A DNA stretch of 64,000 nt from an uncultured Chitinophagales bacterium (lineage in GTDB: Bacteria > Bacteroidota > Bacteroidia > Chitinophagales > UBA2359), in NCBI GenBank assembly GCA_937927195.1, contig CALBCY010000109.1:1-64000 (forward strand), written 5' to 3'. The position numbers were made by a program, and so were the translations under genes. This document shows, piece after piece, positions 8,154 through 16,866 of the stretch (position 1 is the first letter of the stretch; the number at the start of each line of letters is the position of its first letter). Below the pieces are notes generated by a model. That model was given only the letters and a program-made list of their open reading frames with translations. It was not told the DNA's origin and did no database searches.

Positions 8154-9944
8154 TCACTTAATTTCGTTTACCGATGTTGCCGCTTTATTGCCAAAGGCTG
8201 CTTCGTTGCCTCCTTTCCAATACATGCCACCGTTTATTTCACCCGCCTCAACTTTCGTATTATTAAACTGTAAAAGCAGCAATTCTGTTTCGAGATTTGC
8301 CCAGCCCATCTTCTTTAAAGCAAACTTGGATTGTTTCAACTCTTCCGATTTGCTTTTCATGTTTTCAGCCCATTCTTTGAATAAAAGATTTATTGCAAAA
8401 TTGCAATTTCCTGATTCAGGATTGTAATCAATTTCACTCACATAATTGTTCCACTCTAGCAACCAATGTTCTTGATCTAAAATCATACTGATTGACCGAA
8501 TTCCCAAGCAAGCTTCCGTGAAATCATTGCCAAGACCTTTGATGCTTCTATTTTTATTCTCTAAAGTAAGTTCTTCTTTTTTATCCCAATCATAAATTTC
8601 AGAAAAGGAAGATTTTGTCAGGTGCATATCTTTTTCATCGGCAACGATTAGCAAGTAATGCACTTCAAAAATATAATCCGTTTTATGTTTAAATTGATTG
8701 CATTCTAAAGACTGACAATCGACGACCAAGGCTATTTCGATTGTAAAAGTAATTTCTCCATCAATTTCACTATAAACAGGATCATCAATATTAATTTTAA
8801 AAAGCTGAATCTTATCAGCCTTTTTGATTGCAAACAGATCAAAACCATTTAACAAAACGGTGAGGTCTTTGTTCTCAAAACTTGCCAAATATTGGGGTTC
8901 TATCGGCAAGACGACTTGTCGCTTCTCTTTCAACAAACTTCCTTCTTTGCCGTTCAAGTTGAAAACTTCTTTTCCTGAATTAAAAAGCATATTTTCATTT
9001 TCCAACTTACAATAGGCAGATTGAAAAAAACTACTATCGGCTCCTAAACCAGAAGCACTCGCATGGACGTGCTCTGTTTTAGCAGTTTGATTTTCAGCAT
9101 TTGATTCAGATTTAATAAAATCTCCTAGTCGATTGATTCGGTGATTGTAAGTCCATGAATGTTTGAAGCCATTCCAAACGAAAGCTTTGTTTTGAAAAAC
9201 TGTATCCTGCGCATTTCCAAAGAGGGAGCTGCTAAAAAAAACAAGGATTATACTTCCCATTTTTGCTCCATTTTTAATGGCAAATTTACTTTCAGTATTG
9301 CGATTGTTTAATGCAAAGAAACAAGCCAACAAAAACACTCCATTGGAAAAATTGAATCCCGCCACGATCAAATAATTACCGATTGATGGAATTAGTTTAT
9401 AGCAAAGCACAAGCAAAAGGTAAATAAAAATTGGATTAAAAAATACGACCCAAGATGGAAGAGTGGATTTTCTTTTCCAAATAAAATAACAGGCAATGCT
9501 GGTGAAAACAAAAAACAGAACAGCCAAAATGGCCCCGAAGGGTTCAAAGAGGTTTCTGACATTATCGAGAATTTCTGCTCCGTTAGAAGCTTCTCTTAAT
9601 ATGGCTGCGACGAAGGCAATCATTCCATGATAGGCCACACCGATGCACATAAGAAAGCCAATACCGGCGAAGCCGGTATTGGCCCATTTAGCACTTAAAA
9701 TATTGTCTGAATTTATAAAAGTTCTACTGATCACCCAAAAGCCCAACAATTCAAAAGGAATAAAAAAGATGCCTAGGTAATGTCCCCAAAACAAACTGTC
9801 CTCTGAAATGGTGTTTAAAAATTGATAGTCTCCAGACTCGTATTTTCCAACTGGCGAATACAACAATAAAACATCTGCTATGCAACCAATAAAGCAGGCT
9901 ACTATTGAAATAAGAATTAGTTTTTGGGCACTCGCTGAACTCAT
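8154..9944 (-). CDS. Membrane protein (DUF6796-like) fused to a secreted-type domain of unknown function
   Basis: 596 residues. Residues 1-222 hold about seven hydrophobic segments and resemble DUF6796 integral membrane proteins (DVLLLYSPVGKYESGDYQF, then GHYLGIFFIPFELLGFW). From Met229 (codon at 9258-9260) a second signal-peptide-like stretch begins, MGSIILVFFSSSLFGNAQD, followed by a soluble region of about 350 residues that I do not recognise. This is the layout expected if two genes had been joined in frame by loss of a stop. Whether one or two polypeptides are made cannot be told. Both halves look intact. Confidence 0.65.
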   Translation of the reverse strand: MSSASAQKLILISIVACFIGCIADVLLLYSPVGKYESGDYQFLNTISEDSLFWGHYLGIFFIPFELLGFWVISRTFINSDNILSAKWANTGFAGIGFLMCIGVAYHGMIAFVAAILREASNGAEILDNVRNLFEPFGAILAVLFFVFTSIACYFIWKRKSTLPSWVVFFNPIFIYLLLVLCYKLIPSIGNYLIVAGFNFSNGVFLLACFFALNNRNTESKFAIKNGAKMGSIILVFFSSSLFGNAQDTVFQNKAFVWNGFKHSWTYNHRINRLGDFIKSESNAENQTAKTEHVHASASGLGADSSFFQSAYCKLENENMLFNSGKEVFNLNGKEGSLLKEKRQVVLPIEPQYLASFENKDLTVLLNGFDLFAIKKADKIQLFKINIDDPVYSEIDGEITFTIEIALVVDCQSLECNQFKHKTDYIFEVHYLLIVADEKDMHLTKSSFSEIYDWDKKEELTLENKNRSIKGLGNDFTEACLGIRSISMILDQEHWLLEWNNYVSEIDYNPESGNCNFAINLLFKEWAENMKSKSEELKQSKFALKKMGWANLETELLLLQFNNTKVEAGEINGGMYWKGGNEAAFGNKAATSVNEIK

Positions 9945-9946
9945 AT

Positions 9947-10312
9947 TTAGTTAGACCATTTTGAATAGCCTCCTAAGAGATTGTGAACTTTTTTAAAGCC
10001 TTTTTTTTCCATCAAATCACAAGTATTTGAACTTCTGCCTCCACTTCTACAATAGACCAAATACGTTTTATTCTTATCTAGCTCAGCAATTTTTTGTTCA
10101 AAATCAGGGCCCTTAAAATCAATTTCAATCGCCCCGTTTATTTTACCTTGTACGATTTCACCTGGCGTTCTAACATCAAGCACCACTGTTTCAGCTTGGT
10201 CCATCATTTGTGTAAAAGTAGCTTTGTCTATGTCCACTCCAGCACTTTTTTCTGGTGTTGGTTGGCAAGCAGAAAGACTGATGAATATTAAGCTGTAAAT
10301 TAAGTAACGCAT
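9947..10312 (-). CDS. Rhodanese-like domain lipoprotein
   Basis: 121 residues from ATG at 10312. A longer frame upstream (to 10504) would overlap the neighbouring gene and has no signal peptide, whereas this start gives a clean lipoprotein signal with lipobox LSACQ. The single rhodanese domain has the active-site loop CRSGGRS with its catalytic Cys and the usual VLDVRTPGE start. Such proteins move sulfane sulfur; as a lipoprotein it would act in the periplasm. It lies downstream of the MBL-double-rhodanese gene in the sulfur block. Confidence 0.85.
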   Translation of the reverse strand: MRYLIYSLIFISLSACQPTPEKSAGVDIDKATFTQMMDQAETVVLDVRTPGEIVQGKINGAIEIDFKGPDFEQKIAELDKNKTYLVYCRSGGRSSNTCDLMEKKGFKKVHNLLGGYSKWSN

Positions 10313-10481
10313 GATTAAGTTGAAGTTTAAGCTGAAGAATAAGTTTAATTTAAAATTGGTTTTAATTTTGGGTTCGCAGCTGCTGGATCGCCAGCCATAT
10401 GCTTTTTGGTCGTGCCTTGCGACGAGTCCGAGGCAAAGCCGCCTTTTAGCTTTGTTACACTTTAGAAAATCGAACAACGAA
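10313..10481. other. Spacer with GC-rich stretch
   Basis: 169 bases between the rhodanese lipoprotein and the MBL-rhodanese gene. The part from about 10373 to 10450 is GC-richer and similar in character to 2858-2960, with partly complementary GCTGCTGGATCGCCAGC. No gene seen. Confidence 0.3.
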
Positions 10482-11894
10482 TTAAAGCGTCGAAGGACAA
10501 ACAAAGTCTGAAACTGGAAGCTCTGCCTTTTTTATGGCTCCAAACCCGCCCGCAACATCTATCAAATTATGAATACCTCTCGCTTTCAAAATAGAAGCCG
10601 CAATGACTGACCTATAACCGCCCGCACAATGTACGAAAAAAGGCTGATCAGGAAATTCCGCTAAATGATCATTCAAAGTACTCAAAGGTGTATTGCTCGC
10701 TTCCAAGACATGTTCTGAAGCAAATTCAGAAGGTTTTCTTACATCAAAAACTTGATGGTTTTTATCTTTAAGCATTCCACCGAATTGATCAGCACTGATG
10801 GATAAAATGCTGTCTAATTCTTTATCTGCCGCTTTCCAAGCCTCTGTTCCGCCTTTCAAAAATCCTATTGTATTGTCAAAGCCTACCCTTGCTAGTCGCG
10901 TTACAGCTTCCGTTTCTTGCCCTTCCGACACAACTAATAAAATTTTCTGCTTGACATCTTTTACCAATGCTCCAACCCAAGGAGCAAAACTTCCATTTAG
11001 ACCAATAAAGATTGATCTTGGGATAAAGCCTTTCACAAAATCGTTTTGATGACGAACATCTAAAATCAATGCATCTGTTTCATTGGCAAGGACCTCAAAT
11101 TCGCTTGGGTTCAAAGGCTGACAACCTCGATCTAAAACATCATCGATGCTGTCGTAGCCCTCTTTGTTCATTTTTACGTTTTGAGGAAAATAGGAAGGTG
11201 GTGCTTCTAAACCATCTGTAACTTCTTTTATAAATTCTTCTTTGGTCATGTCAGCCCTCAAAGCGTAGTTCATCTTTTTCTGATTCCCTAAACTGTCAAC
11301 CGTCTCCTTCATCATGTTTTTCCCACAAGCTGATCCAGCCCCATGTGCAGGGTAAACAGTTATTTCATCAGACAAAGGCATTATTTTTTCTCTTAGGCTA
11401 TCGAATAAAATACTTGCCAAATCTTCCTGCGTCATATCAGCGGATTTCTGAGCCAAATCTGGACGGCCAACATCGCCAAGGAATAAAGTATCGCCAGTAA
11501 AAATAGCTTGATCTTTTCCATCCTTATCTTTTAATAAATAAGTGGTACTTTCCATGGTATGACCTGGAGTGTGTAAAACTTTCATTGTCAATTCACCAAT
11601 GCGAAACTCTTCACCATCTTTTGCAATGTGAGCAGTGAATTTAGGATCAGCGTTGGGTCCATAAATTATTGTCGCACCTGTTTTTTCAGCTAGCGTTACA
11701 TGACCACTTACGAAATCTGCGTGAAAGTGGGTTTCAAAAATATATTTGATCTTAAGCCCTTCTTTTTCAGCCTGATCAATGTAAGGTTGAACCTCACGCA
11801 ATGGATCTATGATAACTGCTTCTTTACCCGATTGGATAAAATAAGCTCCCTGAGCTAAACAGCCAGTATATATTTGTTCAATTTTCATTGTCAT
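10482..11894 (-). CDS. MBL-fold persulfide dioxygenase-like protein with two rhodanese domains
   Basis: 470 residues. The N-terminal metallo-beta-lactamase domain has THFHADFVSGH (His56, His58, Asp60, His65) and HTPGHTMEST, the ETHE1-type iron site that oxidises glutathione persulfide to sulfite. Two rhodanese domains follow. The last has the active-site Cys (HCAGGYRS); the middle one has VVSEGQETE at that place and no Cys, as in CstB-like enzymes where it is a pseudo-rhodanese. The start is ATG at 11894 or 11888. It is cytoplasmic and lies 44 bases after the DUF6691 gene on the same strand, consistent with joint sulfide detoxification. Confidence 0.92.
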   Translation of the reverse strand: MTMKIEQIYTGCLAQGAYFIQSGKEAVIIDPLREVQPYIDQAEKEGLKIKYIFETHFHADFVSGHVTLAEKTGATIIYGPNADPKFTAHIAKDGEEFRIGELTMKVLHTPGHTMESTTYLLKDKDGKDQAIFTGDTLFLGDVGRPDLAQKSADMTQEDLASILFDSLREKIMPLSDEITVYPAHGAGSACGKNMMKETVDSLGNQKKMNYALRADMTKEEFIKEVTDGLEAPPSYFPQNVKMNKEGYDSIDDVLDRGCQPLNPSEFEVLANETDALILDVRHQNDFVKGFIPRSIFIGLNGSFAPWVGALVKDVKQKILLVVSEGQETEAVTRLARVGFDNTIGFLKGGTEAWKAADKELDSILSISADQFGGMLKDKNHQVFDVRKPSEFASEHVLEASNTPLSTLNDHLAEFPDQPFFVHCAGGYRSVIAASILKARGIHNLIDVAGGFGAIKKAELPVSDFVCPSTL

Positions 11895-11938
11895 TTTTTT
11901 TATGGTAAAATGCTATTACAAAGCTATTTTAAATTTCC

Positions 11939-12352
11939 TTAATGAGGTAACTTTTCTCTTAGTAAACCATAAACGAATGTTCCGAGCAAAGCACCTGCCA
12001 GCACTATCAATACGGAAGCATATCCATAACCTATGAGAATAAATATCGGTCCGGGGCATGCACCAATCAATGCCCAACCCAAGCCAAAAAGAGTTCCACC
12101 AAGCAAATACCTTGGAACACTGAAGTTTTTAGGAATGAAGCTGATTTCTTCTCCCTCAATGGATTTAAATCCTGACTTTTTAAAGAGTAAAACGCCTATT
12201 GCACCCAAAACTACTGCTGAGCCGATAACACCATACATGTGAAAAGATTCAAAACGGAACATTTCATAAATCCTGTACCAGGAAATAATTTCGGCCTTCG
12301 CCAAAGTAATTCCAAAAAGTACACCCACTAAAAGATATTTCAATAATTTCAT
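11939..12352 (-). CDS. DUF6691 family (YeeE/YedE-half) membrane protein
   Basis: 137 residues with four predicted membrane segments. GGTLFGLGWALIGACPGP is the conserved motif of the YeeE/YedE transporter superfamily, whose conserved Cys takes part in thiosulfate import in YeeE. Proteins of this size always pair with a second half, here the next gene upstream. Gap to that gene is 55 bases, same strand. Likely role: import of thiosulfate or another sulfur compound. Confidence 0.88.
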   Translation of the reverse strand: MKLLKYLLVGVLFGITLAKAEIISWYRIYEMFRFESFHMYGVIGSAVVLGAIGVLLFKKSGFKSIEGEEISFIPKNFSVPRYLLGGTLFGLGWALIGACPGPIFILIGYGYASVLIVLAGALLGTFVYGLLREKLPH

Positions 12353-12407
12353 AAAACAGATATTAGATGCTGAGTAAATTACTTTTCAGCTATTTATTTT
12401 TAATTTT

Positions 12408-12971
12408 TCAATACAATAACCCAAGACCAAAATGGGTCATTAATAAACCTCCGATGAAAAAACCAATGACGGCTATCAGAGACGGAACCTGTAAGTTGCT
12501 CAAACCTGAAATCGCATGACCAGAGGTACATCCACCTGCCCAACGGGTTCCAAATCCAACTAAGAATCCACCCAAAATTAAAATACTCATGCCTTTGAAG
12601 CTGAGAACTGTTTCCCATGAAAAAATTTCATTGGGAAGGTAAGCTATTCCAGGGGCAGAAAAATTCAATTCGTTTAGTGCAGCCACCGTATTGGGATTCA
12701 ATTGCATCGCCTCATTTGGACTCAAAAGAGTAGCGGCAATTAATCCTCCGATTATGGTCCCGGCCACAAAAACCAAATTCCAAATTTGATTTTTCCAATT
12801 GAAATCGAAAAAGCTAGCAGCATTTCCTGCACCGCCTATTGCACACATCGTTCTCAAATTCGAAGAAACGCCAAAGCTTTTCCCAAACCAAATCAATGTC
12901 AACATGACAGCTGCTATAATAGGCCCAGCTACATACCAAGGCCAGGGATTCGATAAAAATTCAATCATCAC
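12408..12971 (-). CDS. YeeE/YedE family thiosulfate-type transporter subunit
   Basis: 187 residues, mostly membrane-spanning, with the family motif GFGTRWAGGCTSGHAISG carrying the conserved Cys and a second Cys in LRTMCAIGG. Partner of the DUF6691 protein encoded next. The two together correspond to one full-length YeeE. First gene of the sulfur transcript; a Crp/Fnr-type inverted repeat lies 126 bases upstream. Confidence 0.88.
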   Translation of the reverse strand: MMIEFLSNPWPWYVAGPIIAAVMLTLIWFGKSFGVSSNLRTMCAIGGAGNAASFFDFNWKNQIWNLVFVAGTIIGGLIAATLLSPNEAMQLNPNTVAALNELNFSAPGIAYLPNEIFSWETVLSFKGMSILILGGFLVGFGTRWAGGCTSGHAISGLSNLQVPSLIAVIGFFIGGLLMTHFGLGLLY

Positions 12972-13096
12972 ATTAGATTTTAGATGCTACCGATGCGTCG
13001 GCTGGACATTGGATTTTAGAAAAGTTCTCTGTTATAAAACCAAAGTCCTCGCAATTAAATATACTACTAAATTAAAACCATTTCAATAGACAAACT

Positions 13097-13110
13097 GTAA
13101 CACATGTTAC
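13097..13110. promoter_or_regulatory. Candidate Crp/Fnr-type operator
   Basis: Inverted repeat GTAAC-ACAT-GTTAC in the 199-base region upstream of the YeeE gene and just after the Crp/Fnr gene. Crp/Fnr regulators of Bacteroidota are known to bind TGTAAC-N4-GTTACA-like sites; here the flanks are CT on the left and CT on the right. The adjacent Crp/Fnr regulator is the likely ligand; this is inference. Confidence 0.55.
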
Positions 13111-13170
13111 CTTCCGCTTGCAGTATAGCAGAGTTCGTACAATTTTACGTTCAAAACGGGCTGAATGAGC

Positions 13171-13827
13171 TTAAATTTCAGCTTTTTTAACTTCAATTTG
13201 ATTTCGGTCGTACTTGATCTTACCATCTTTTTCCAATTTTTTCATCAGTCGTGAAATAACGACTCTCGAGGAGTTTAAATCATTTGCTATTTGAGCATGT
13301 GTAAGCCTCAACACCTGTGTTCCAGTTACGAGCGCCTTGTCCCACAAATATTTATAAATTCTTTGTTCCATATTGTGAAATGCAAGGTTGTCTATGGCAT
13401 CGATTGCTTCCATCAAACGTGTATTGTAACTGTCCAATATAAAGGTCCTCCAAGTTTGAAATTTCACCAACCATTCGTCCATTTTATGGACAGGAATAAA
13501 AATCAATTTGGTCAATTCTTCTGTCACTGCTCTTATTTCACTCTTCTTTTTGCCCATGGTACAATTGATGGTCATGGCACAAGTATCCCCCACTTCCAAA
13601 TAGTACAAAAGCAATTCATTGCCAGATTTGTCTTCCCGAATAATTTTTATTGATCCTGAAATAAGCAAAGGCATTTGACTGATTGAATCTCCGATGTCCA
13701 TCAAAGTTTTATCGGGTTCTATTTCACGAAAAGTACCATACTTCAAAATTTCTTTGAGCAAGTCTGCCTCAAACACATATTGAAACTTTTCATGAAGTAA
13801 AACTTCTAACTGATTGTCCTTAAGCAT
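13171..13827 (-). CDS. Crp/Fnr family transcriptional regulator
   Basis: 218 residues. Residues about 20-120 form the cyclic-nucleotide-binding-like beta roll (LYYLEVGDTCAMTINCTMG); residues about 140-210 form the winged helix with the recognition helix LNSSRVVISRLMKKLEKDG. No N-terminal Fe-S cysteine set of the FNR type is present. Position directly upstream of the YeeE/DUF6691/MBL-rhodanese genes, which is a recurrent arrangement in Bacteroidota, suggests it controls that block in response to sulfide or persulfide. It diverges from the DUF1028 gene with a 71-base shared promoter region containing ATTTG-TAATT-CAAAT. Confidence 0.9.
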   Translation of the reverse strand: MLKDNQLEVLLHEKFQYVFEADLLKEILKYGTFREIEPDKTLMDIGDSISQMPLLISGSIKIIREDKSGNELLLYYLEVGDTCAMTINCTMGKKKSEIRAVTEELTKLIFIPVHKMDEWLVKFQTWRTFILDSYNTRLMEAIDAIDNLAFHNMEQRIYKYLWDKALVTGTQVLRLTHAQIANDLNSSRVVISRLMKKLEKDGKIKYDRNQIEVKKAEI

Positions 13828-13898
13828 TTATTATGATTTGTAATTCAAATTTAACCATAATTCATTATATTTATTGCAATATAACAAACACATGTTCC

Positions 13899-16178
13899 AT
13901 GAGAATTTCGATTAATTCATTTCCATATCTAATTGTTTCTCTGCTAATCCTCTCATTACTTTTTCATAACAATTCTTATGGTCAACATACTTTCAGCATT
14001 GTCGCTGTCGATCCTGCAACTGGTGAAGTTGGAAGTGCCGGAGCAACTTGTCTTGAAAGTGGTGCTTCGATCATTAGTGGATTGGTTCCTGGAATTGGAG
14101 CGGTAAACTCGCAGGCTTTGGTTTGCACCCCAGAAAACCTGAACCTGATCAAGGCTTTGGGAATGATGGAAGATGGATTTTTACCGGATGAAATTCTCAA
14201 TTCGCTCTTGGAAGACGATGTTTGCGGAGCGGAGGATGAAAATTTCAGACAGTATGGGATCATTGCTTTTGACGCAGCAATGGAAGTCCATGCAACAGCT
14301 TATACTGGATCAACAGCGGACGATTATGCCAACCACTTGACAGGTGAAAACTTTGCGATACAAGGCAACATATTGATAGGAGCTCAAGTTTTGTGGGGAA
14401 TGCAGGCTGGTTTCATAAATACAGAAGGAACATTGGCTGAAAAACTAATGGGAGCGATGCAAGGAGCAAACATTGTCGGAGCAGATAGTCGCTGTGCACC
14501 CTTTGGGACTTCGTCAGCCGGGGCATTCTTAAGAGTAGCCTGCCCACCTGGAACTGCAGATTGTCACGACATCAATCTCGACGTATTTTTCCTTCCAGAA
14601 GGTGTTGAACCCATCGATACATTGCAATCATTATTCAATCAATATCAAGATGGTTTAGCATTTGAGCCTCCTTCCAATGATGAATGCATCGAAGCGCAGG
14701 AAATTTTATTGGCGGCAAGCCAAGACTTATGTGAACCAGTTAGTATTTCTTTGAGCAGTGCCAATGAATCATTTGTACCAATAACAGCTTGTGAAAAAGA
14801 AAATGTGATTTCAGATGTTTGGATGAAATTTACAACAGGTTCAGAAATCCCAGCATACGGAATCAGAATTGATGGGACTTATGTACCAATTATTCCTGGG
14901 CTGATAGACAATATTGGATTTGCAGTTTATGAAGCATGCAGGGCTGATGCATTTTACAAAGCTTGTCTAAGTTCAGACAATGAAACAAAGTACCTAGATC
15001 TTTCGCCAAATTGCATTTTACCCAATACAGAGTACCGCCTTAAAGTTTGGTCTGGAGAATCACATTTATTCAATGAAGCCGCTGCGATGATTGGTGTTTA
15101 TGAGTTGCACGAATCAGATGCTGCTTATGTACACTGGGGAAACATTTCGGGACAAGGAGATTTTGACGGTGGATTAAATGACTGGACAGTTGTGGCTGGA
15201 CCAACAGGCAGTGAATGGGTTTGGGACGAAGACGGACTGTTCAATTCACTAACCGGAGCCAGTGTAGATTCAAAAACAAAATGCAATGGGGCTGTCGTAT
15301 TTCACAGTGAATATTATATAACTGGAGGATTCATCAACAACATTCCACCTCAACCCTATCCTATTTTCTCTGGAGAATTGATCTCACCTACGATTGATCT
15401 TAGTGATGCCATTAGTCCTGAACTGGTTTTCAACCAACACTTTGCGGGATTAGGTGGCAATCAATTTCAAACCAGTGAATACCCTTCAACAACCAGAGGT
15501 GCGCTGTTGAGTTTTTCAATGGACAACGGAACAAGTTGGAGCATTCCAGAGCCCATCAATGACGACTATGAAGCCAATGAATTTGGCTCAACAACGGATG
15601 TGAAAACAATTCAAATCTCTTCCTTGGCAGGAAGTGAGTCTGTGAAAATAAAATTCATCTACGATGGCGATTTCTACTTTTGGATAATTGACGATGTATT
15701 TATTCGAGATCCTGATTATGTTGAAATACCAGATACAGTGATAATGCTTACTGATACACTCTATGTTACTGACAGCATCTTTATTAGCAATATGGACTCT
15801 CTAATTGTCAGTGACACGATACTCATAAGCAACAATGACAGCTCATTGGTTACAGATACGGTCTACATAACGAACATCATTTATATAGACCTAAACACGA
15901 GTATACAAGAACTTCCTACTTCAGCAAAATTGTTTAAACTGGACCGAAACCCGATCCAAGAATTATTGAGAATAAGCTTCCTGGATCCAACATTATCAAA
16001 GTCAGCCAATATTAGAGTCTTTGATACGGGAGGCAAAGAAATTTCACAAGCAAAAATCAACATTGAAAACACCTCTAAATACAGCAAAGACCTGTCTAAA
16101 ATGGGCTCAGGAATCTATTTCATTCAAGTTATTTTTGAAAACGGCTCAAAACAGACTGAAAGACTGCTGAAAAATTAA
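13899..16178 (+). CDS. Secreted DUF1028 domain protein with T9SS sorting domain
   Basis: 759 residues from ATG at 13899, which precedes a good signal peptide ending at NNSYGQ; a start 22 codons earlier gives no signal. The DUF1028 domain (TFSIVAVDPATGEVGSAGATC onward; shown here as SIVAVDPATGEVG) spans about 27-245; this is an Ntn-hydrolase-like family of unknown substrate. A middle beta-rich region (about 450-610, SGQGDFDGGLNDWTV) resembles a MAM/jelly-roll module. Next comes a linker of repeated TDT/SDT-type motifs, and the last 80 residues form a T9SS type A sorting domain ending KQTERLLKN. The protein is expected at the cell surface. Confidence 0.85.
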   Translation: MRISINSFPYLIVSLLILSLLFHNNSYGQHTFSIVAVDPATGEVGSAGATCLESGASIISGLVPGIGAVNSQALVCTPENLNLIKALGMMEDGFLPDEILNSLLEDDVCGAEDENFRQYGIIAFDAAMEVHATAYTGSTADDYANHLTGENFAIQGNILIGAQVLWGMQAGFINTEGTLAEKLMGAMQGANIVGADSRCAPFGTSSAGAFLRVACPPGTADCHDINLDVFFLPEGVEPIDTLQSLFNQYQDGLAFEPPSNDECIEAQEILLAASQDLCEPVSISLSSANESFVPITACEKENVISDVWMKFTTGSEIPAYGIRIDGTYVPIIPGLIDNIGFAVYEACRADAFYKACLSSDNETKYLDLSPNCILPNTEYRLKVWSGESHLFNEAAAMIGVYELHESDAAYVHWGNISGQGDFDGGLNDWTVVAGPTGSEWVWDEDGLFNSLTGASVDSKTKCNGAVVFHSEYYITGGFINNIPPQPYPIFSGELISPTIDLSDAISPELVFNQHFAGLGGNQFQTSEYPSTTRGALLSFSMDNGTSWSIPEPINDDYEANEFGSTTDVKTIQISSLAGSESVKIKFIYDGDFYFWIIDDVFIRDPDYVEIPDTVIMLTDTLYVTDSIFISNMDSLIVSDTILISNNDSSLVTDTVYITNIIYIDLNTSIQELPTSAKLFKLDRNPIQELLRISFLDPTLSKSANIRVFDTGGKEISQAKINIENTSKYSKDLSKMGSGIYFIQVIFENGSKQTERLLKN

Positions 16179-16190
16179 TGCTTAGGAGGG

Positions 16191-16297
16191 TTATCCACAC
16201 GAAAGTGTCAATAATCAGGGCAAATCGTAGGGTTTTCCACATTTTTTACGGACTTATCCACATTTTTATTTTTTTTGGGGGGGAATAATAGTAATAA
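16191..16297 (+). other. Candidate oriC: DnaA boxes and DnaA-trio-like triplets
   Basis: TTATCCACA at 16191-16199 and 16254-16262 (both exact consensus) and TTTTCCACA at 16233-16241, all on the plus strand. Start-to-start distances are 42 and 21 bases, close to four and two helical turns. Downstream come a T-rich tract, GGGGGGG (16277-16283), and TAA-TAG-TAA-TAA (16286-16297), matching the DnaA-trio pattern that lies beside DnaA boxes in basal unwinding elements. Genes to the left are mostly minus strand and those just to the right mostly plus, as expected at an origin. No dnaA or other replication gene is in view. Confidence 0.55.
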
Positions 16298-16713
16298 CCT
16301 GAGTTCGATTATGAATTTCACAAAAGTTGAGATAAAGTCAAAAACAGCTTGCTCCAAAAAGGAGAGTTTGAGTTCATTAATTTAGTTTATCGAAAATTGA
16401 ATGATTTGGCACAGTTTGCTGATACTTTTTTTTGATAAAAAGTATCCAAAAATCAAGGACTTATGGCATTTTCACGCTCCGCAATTCACTTAAATCCTAA
16501 AAAAAAGAAACTCGCTTTATTGAGAACTTATTAAGTTTTGCAAAAGATTTATTGGTAAATATCATCTAAATTGTTCAGGCTCAAACAGCATTTTTTTCTT
16601 GACGGATTTAAGCAAATCGCTCCACTAAAATGACAAATGTCCGGAATTTCCCTAAAAATAGATGACTAAATTTTATTACTGCCTGAAAACTGATTCAAAA
16701 TCGAACTCAGGTT
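16296..16713. repeat. 418-bp segment with 15-bp inverted terminal repeats
   Basis: AACCTGAGTTCGATT at the left end is repeated as its exact reverse complement AATCGAACTCAGGTT at the right end; similarity continues inward (TGAAT after one mismatch). No transposase frame exists inside, so this would be a non-autonomous (MITE-like) or decayed element. No convincing target-site duplication is seen at either flank. Confidence 0.5.
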
Positions 16714-16866
16714 TATAAAGAACTTTTCACAAATCTCATTGTTAAAACATTCTGTTGGCGATGAGTTTTTTCTAAAATAGGGCAGATAAAATTTTCGAAA
16801 ATTTTCCTGCCTTAAGCTATTGTTACAGGCTTCAATTCATCCATTTTTAATCTCCAAAATTCATTT

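Larger units (their letters stand above)
16179..16866. other. Gene-free region: candidate replication origin plus inverted-repeat-bounded segment
   Basis: 688 bases without a convincing gene. The left part holds three DnaA boxes in one orientation followed by an A/T tract, a G7 run and TAA/TAG triplets (see separate entry). The middle, 16296-16713, is bounded by 15-bp inverted repeats. A perfect hairpin GATACTTTTT-TTTGAT-AAAAAGTATC lies at 16421-16446. The rest is AT-rich, and I see no promoter of note for the following membrane-protein gene. Confidence 0.7.

Noticed and set aside
10313-10504. N-terminal extension of the rhodanese lipoprotein
   Set aside because: It would overlap the MBL-rhodanese gene and has no signal peptide, while the start at 10312 gives a clear lipoprotein signal.
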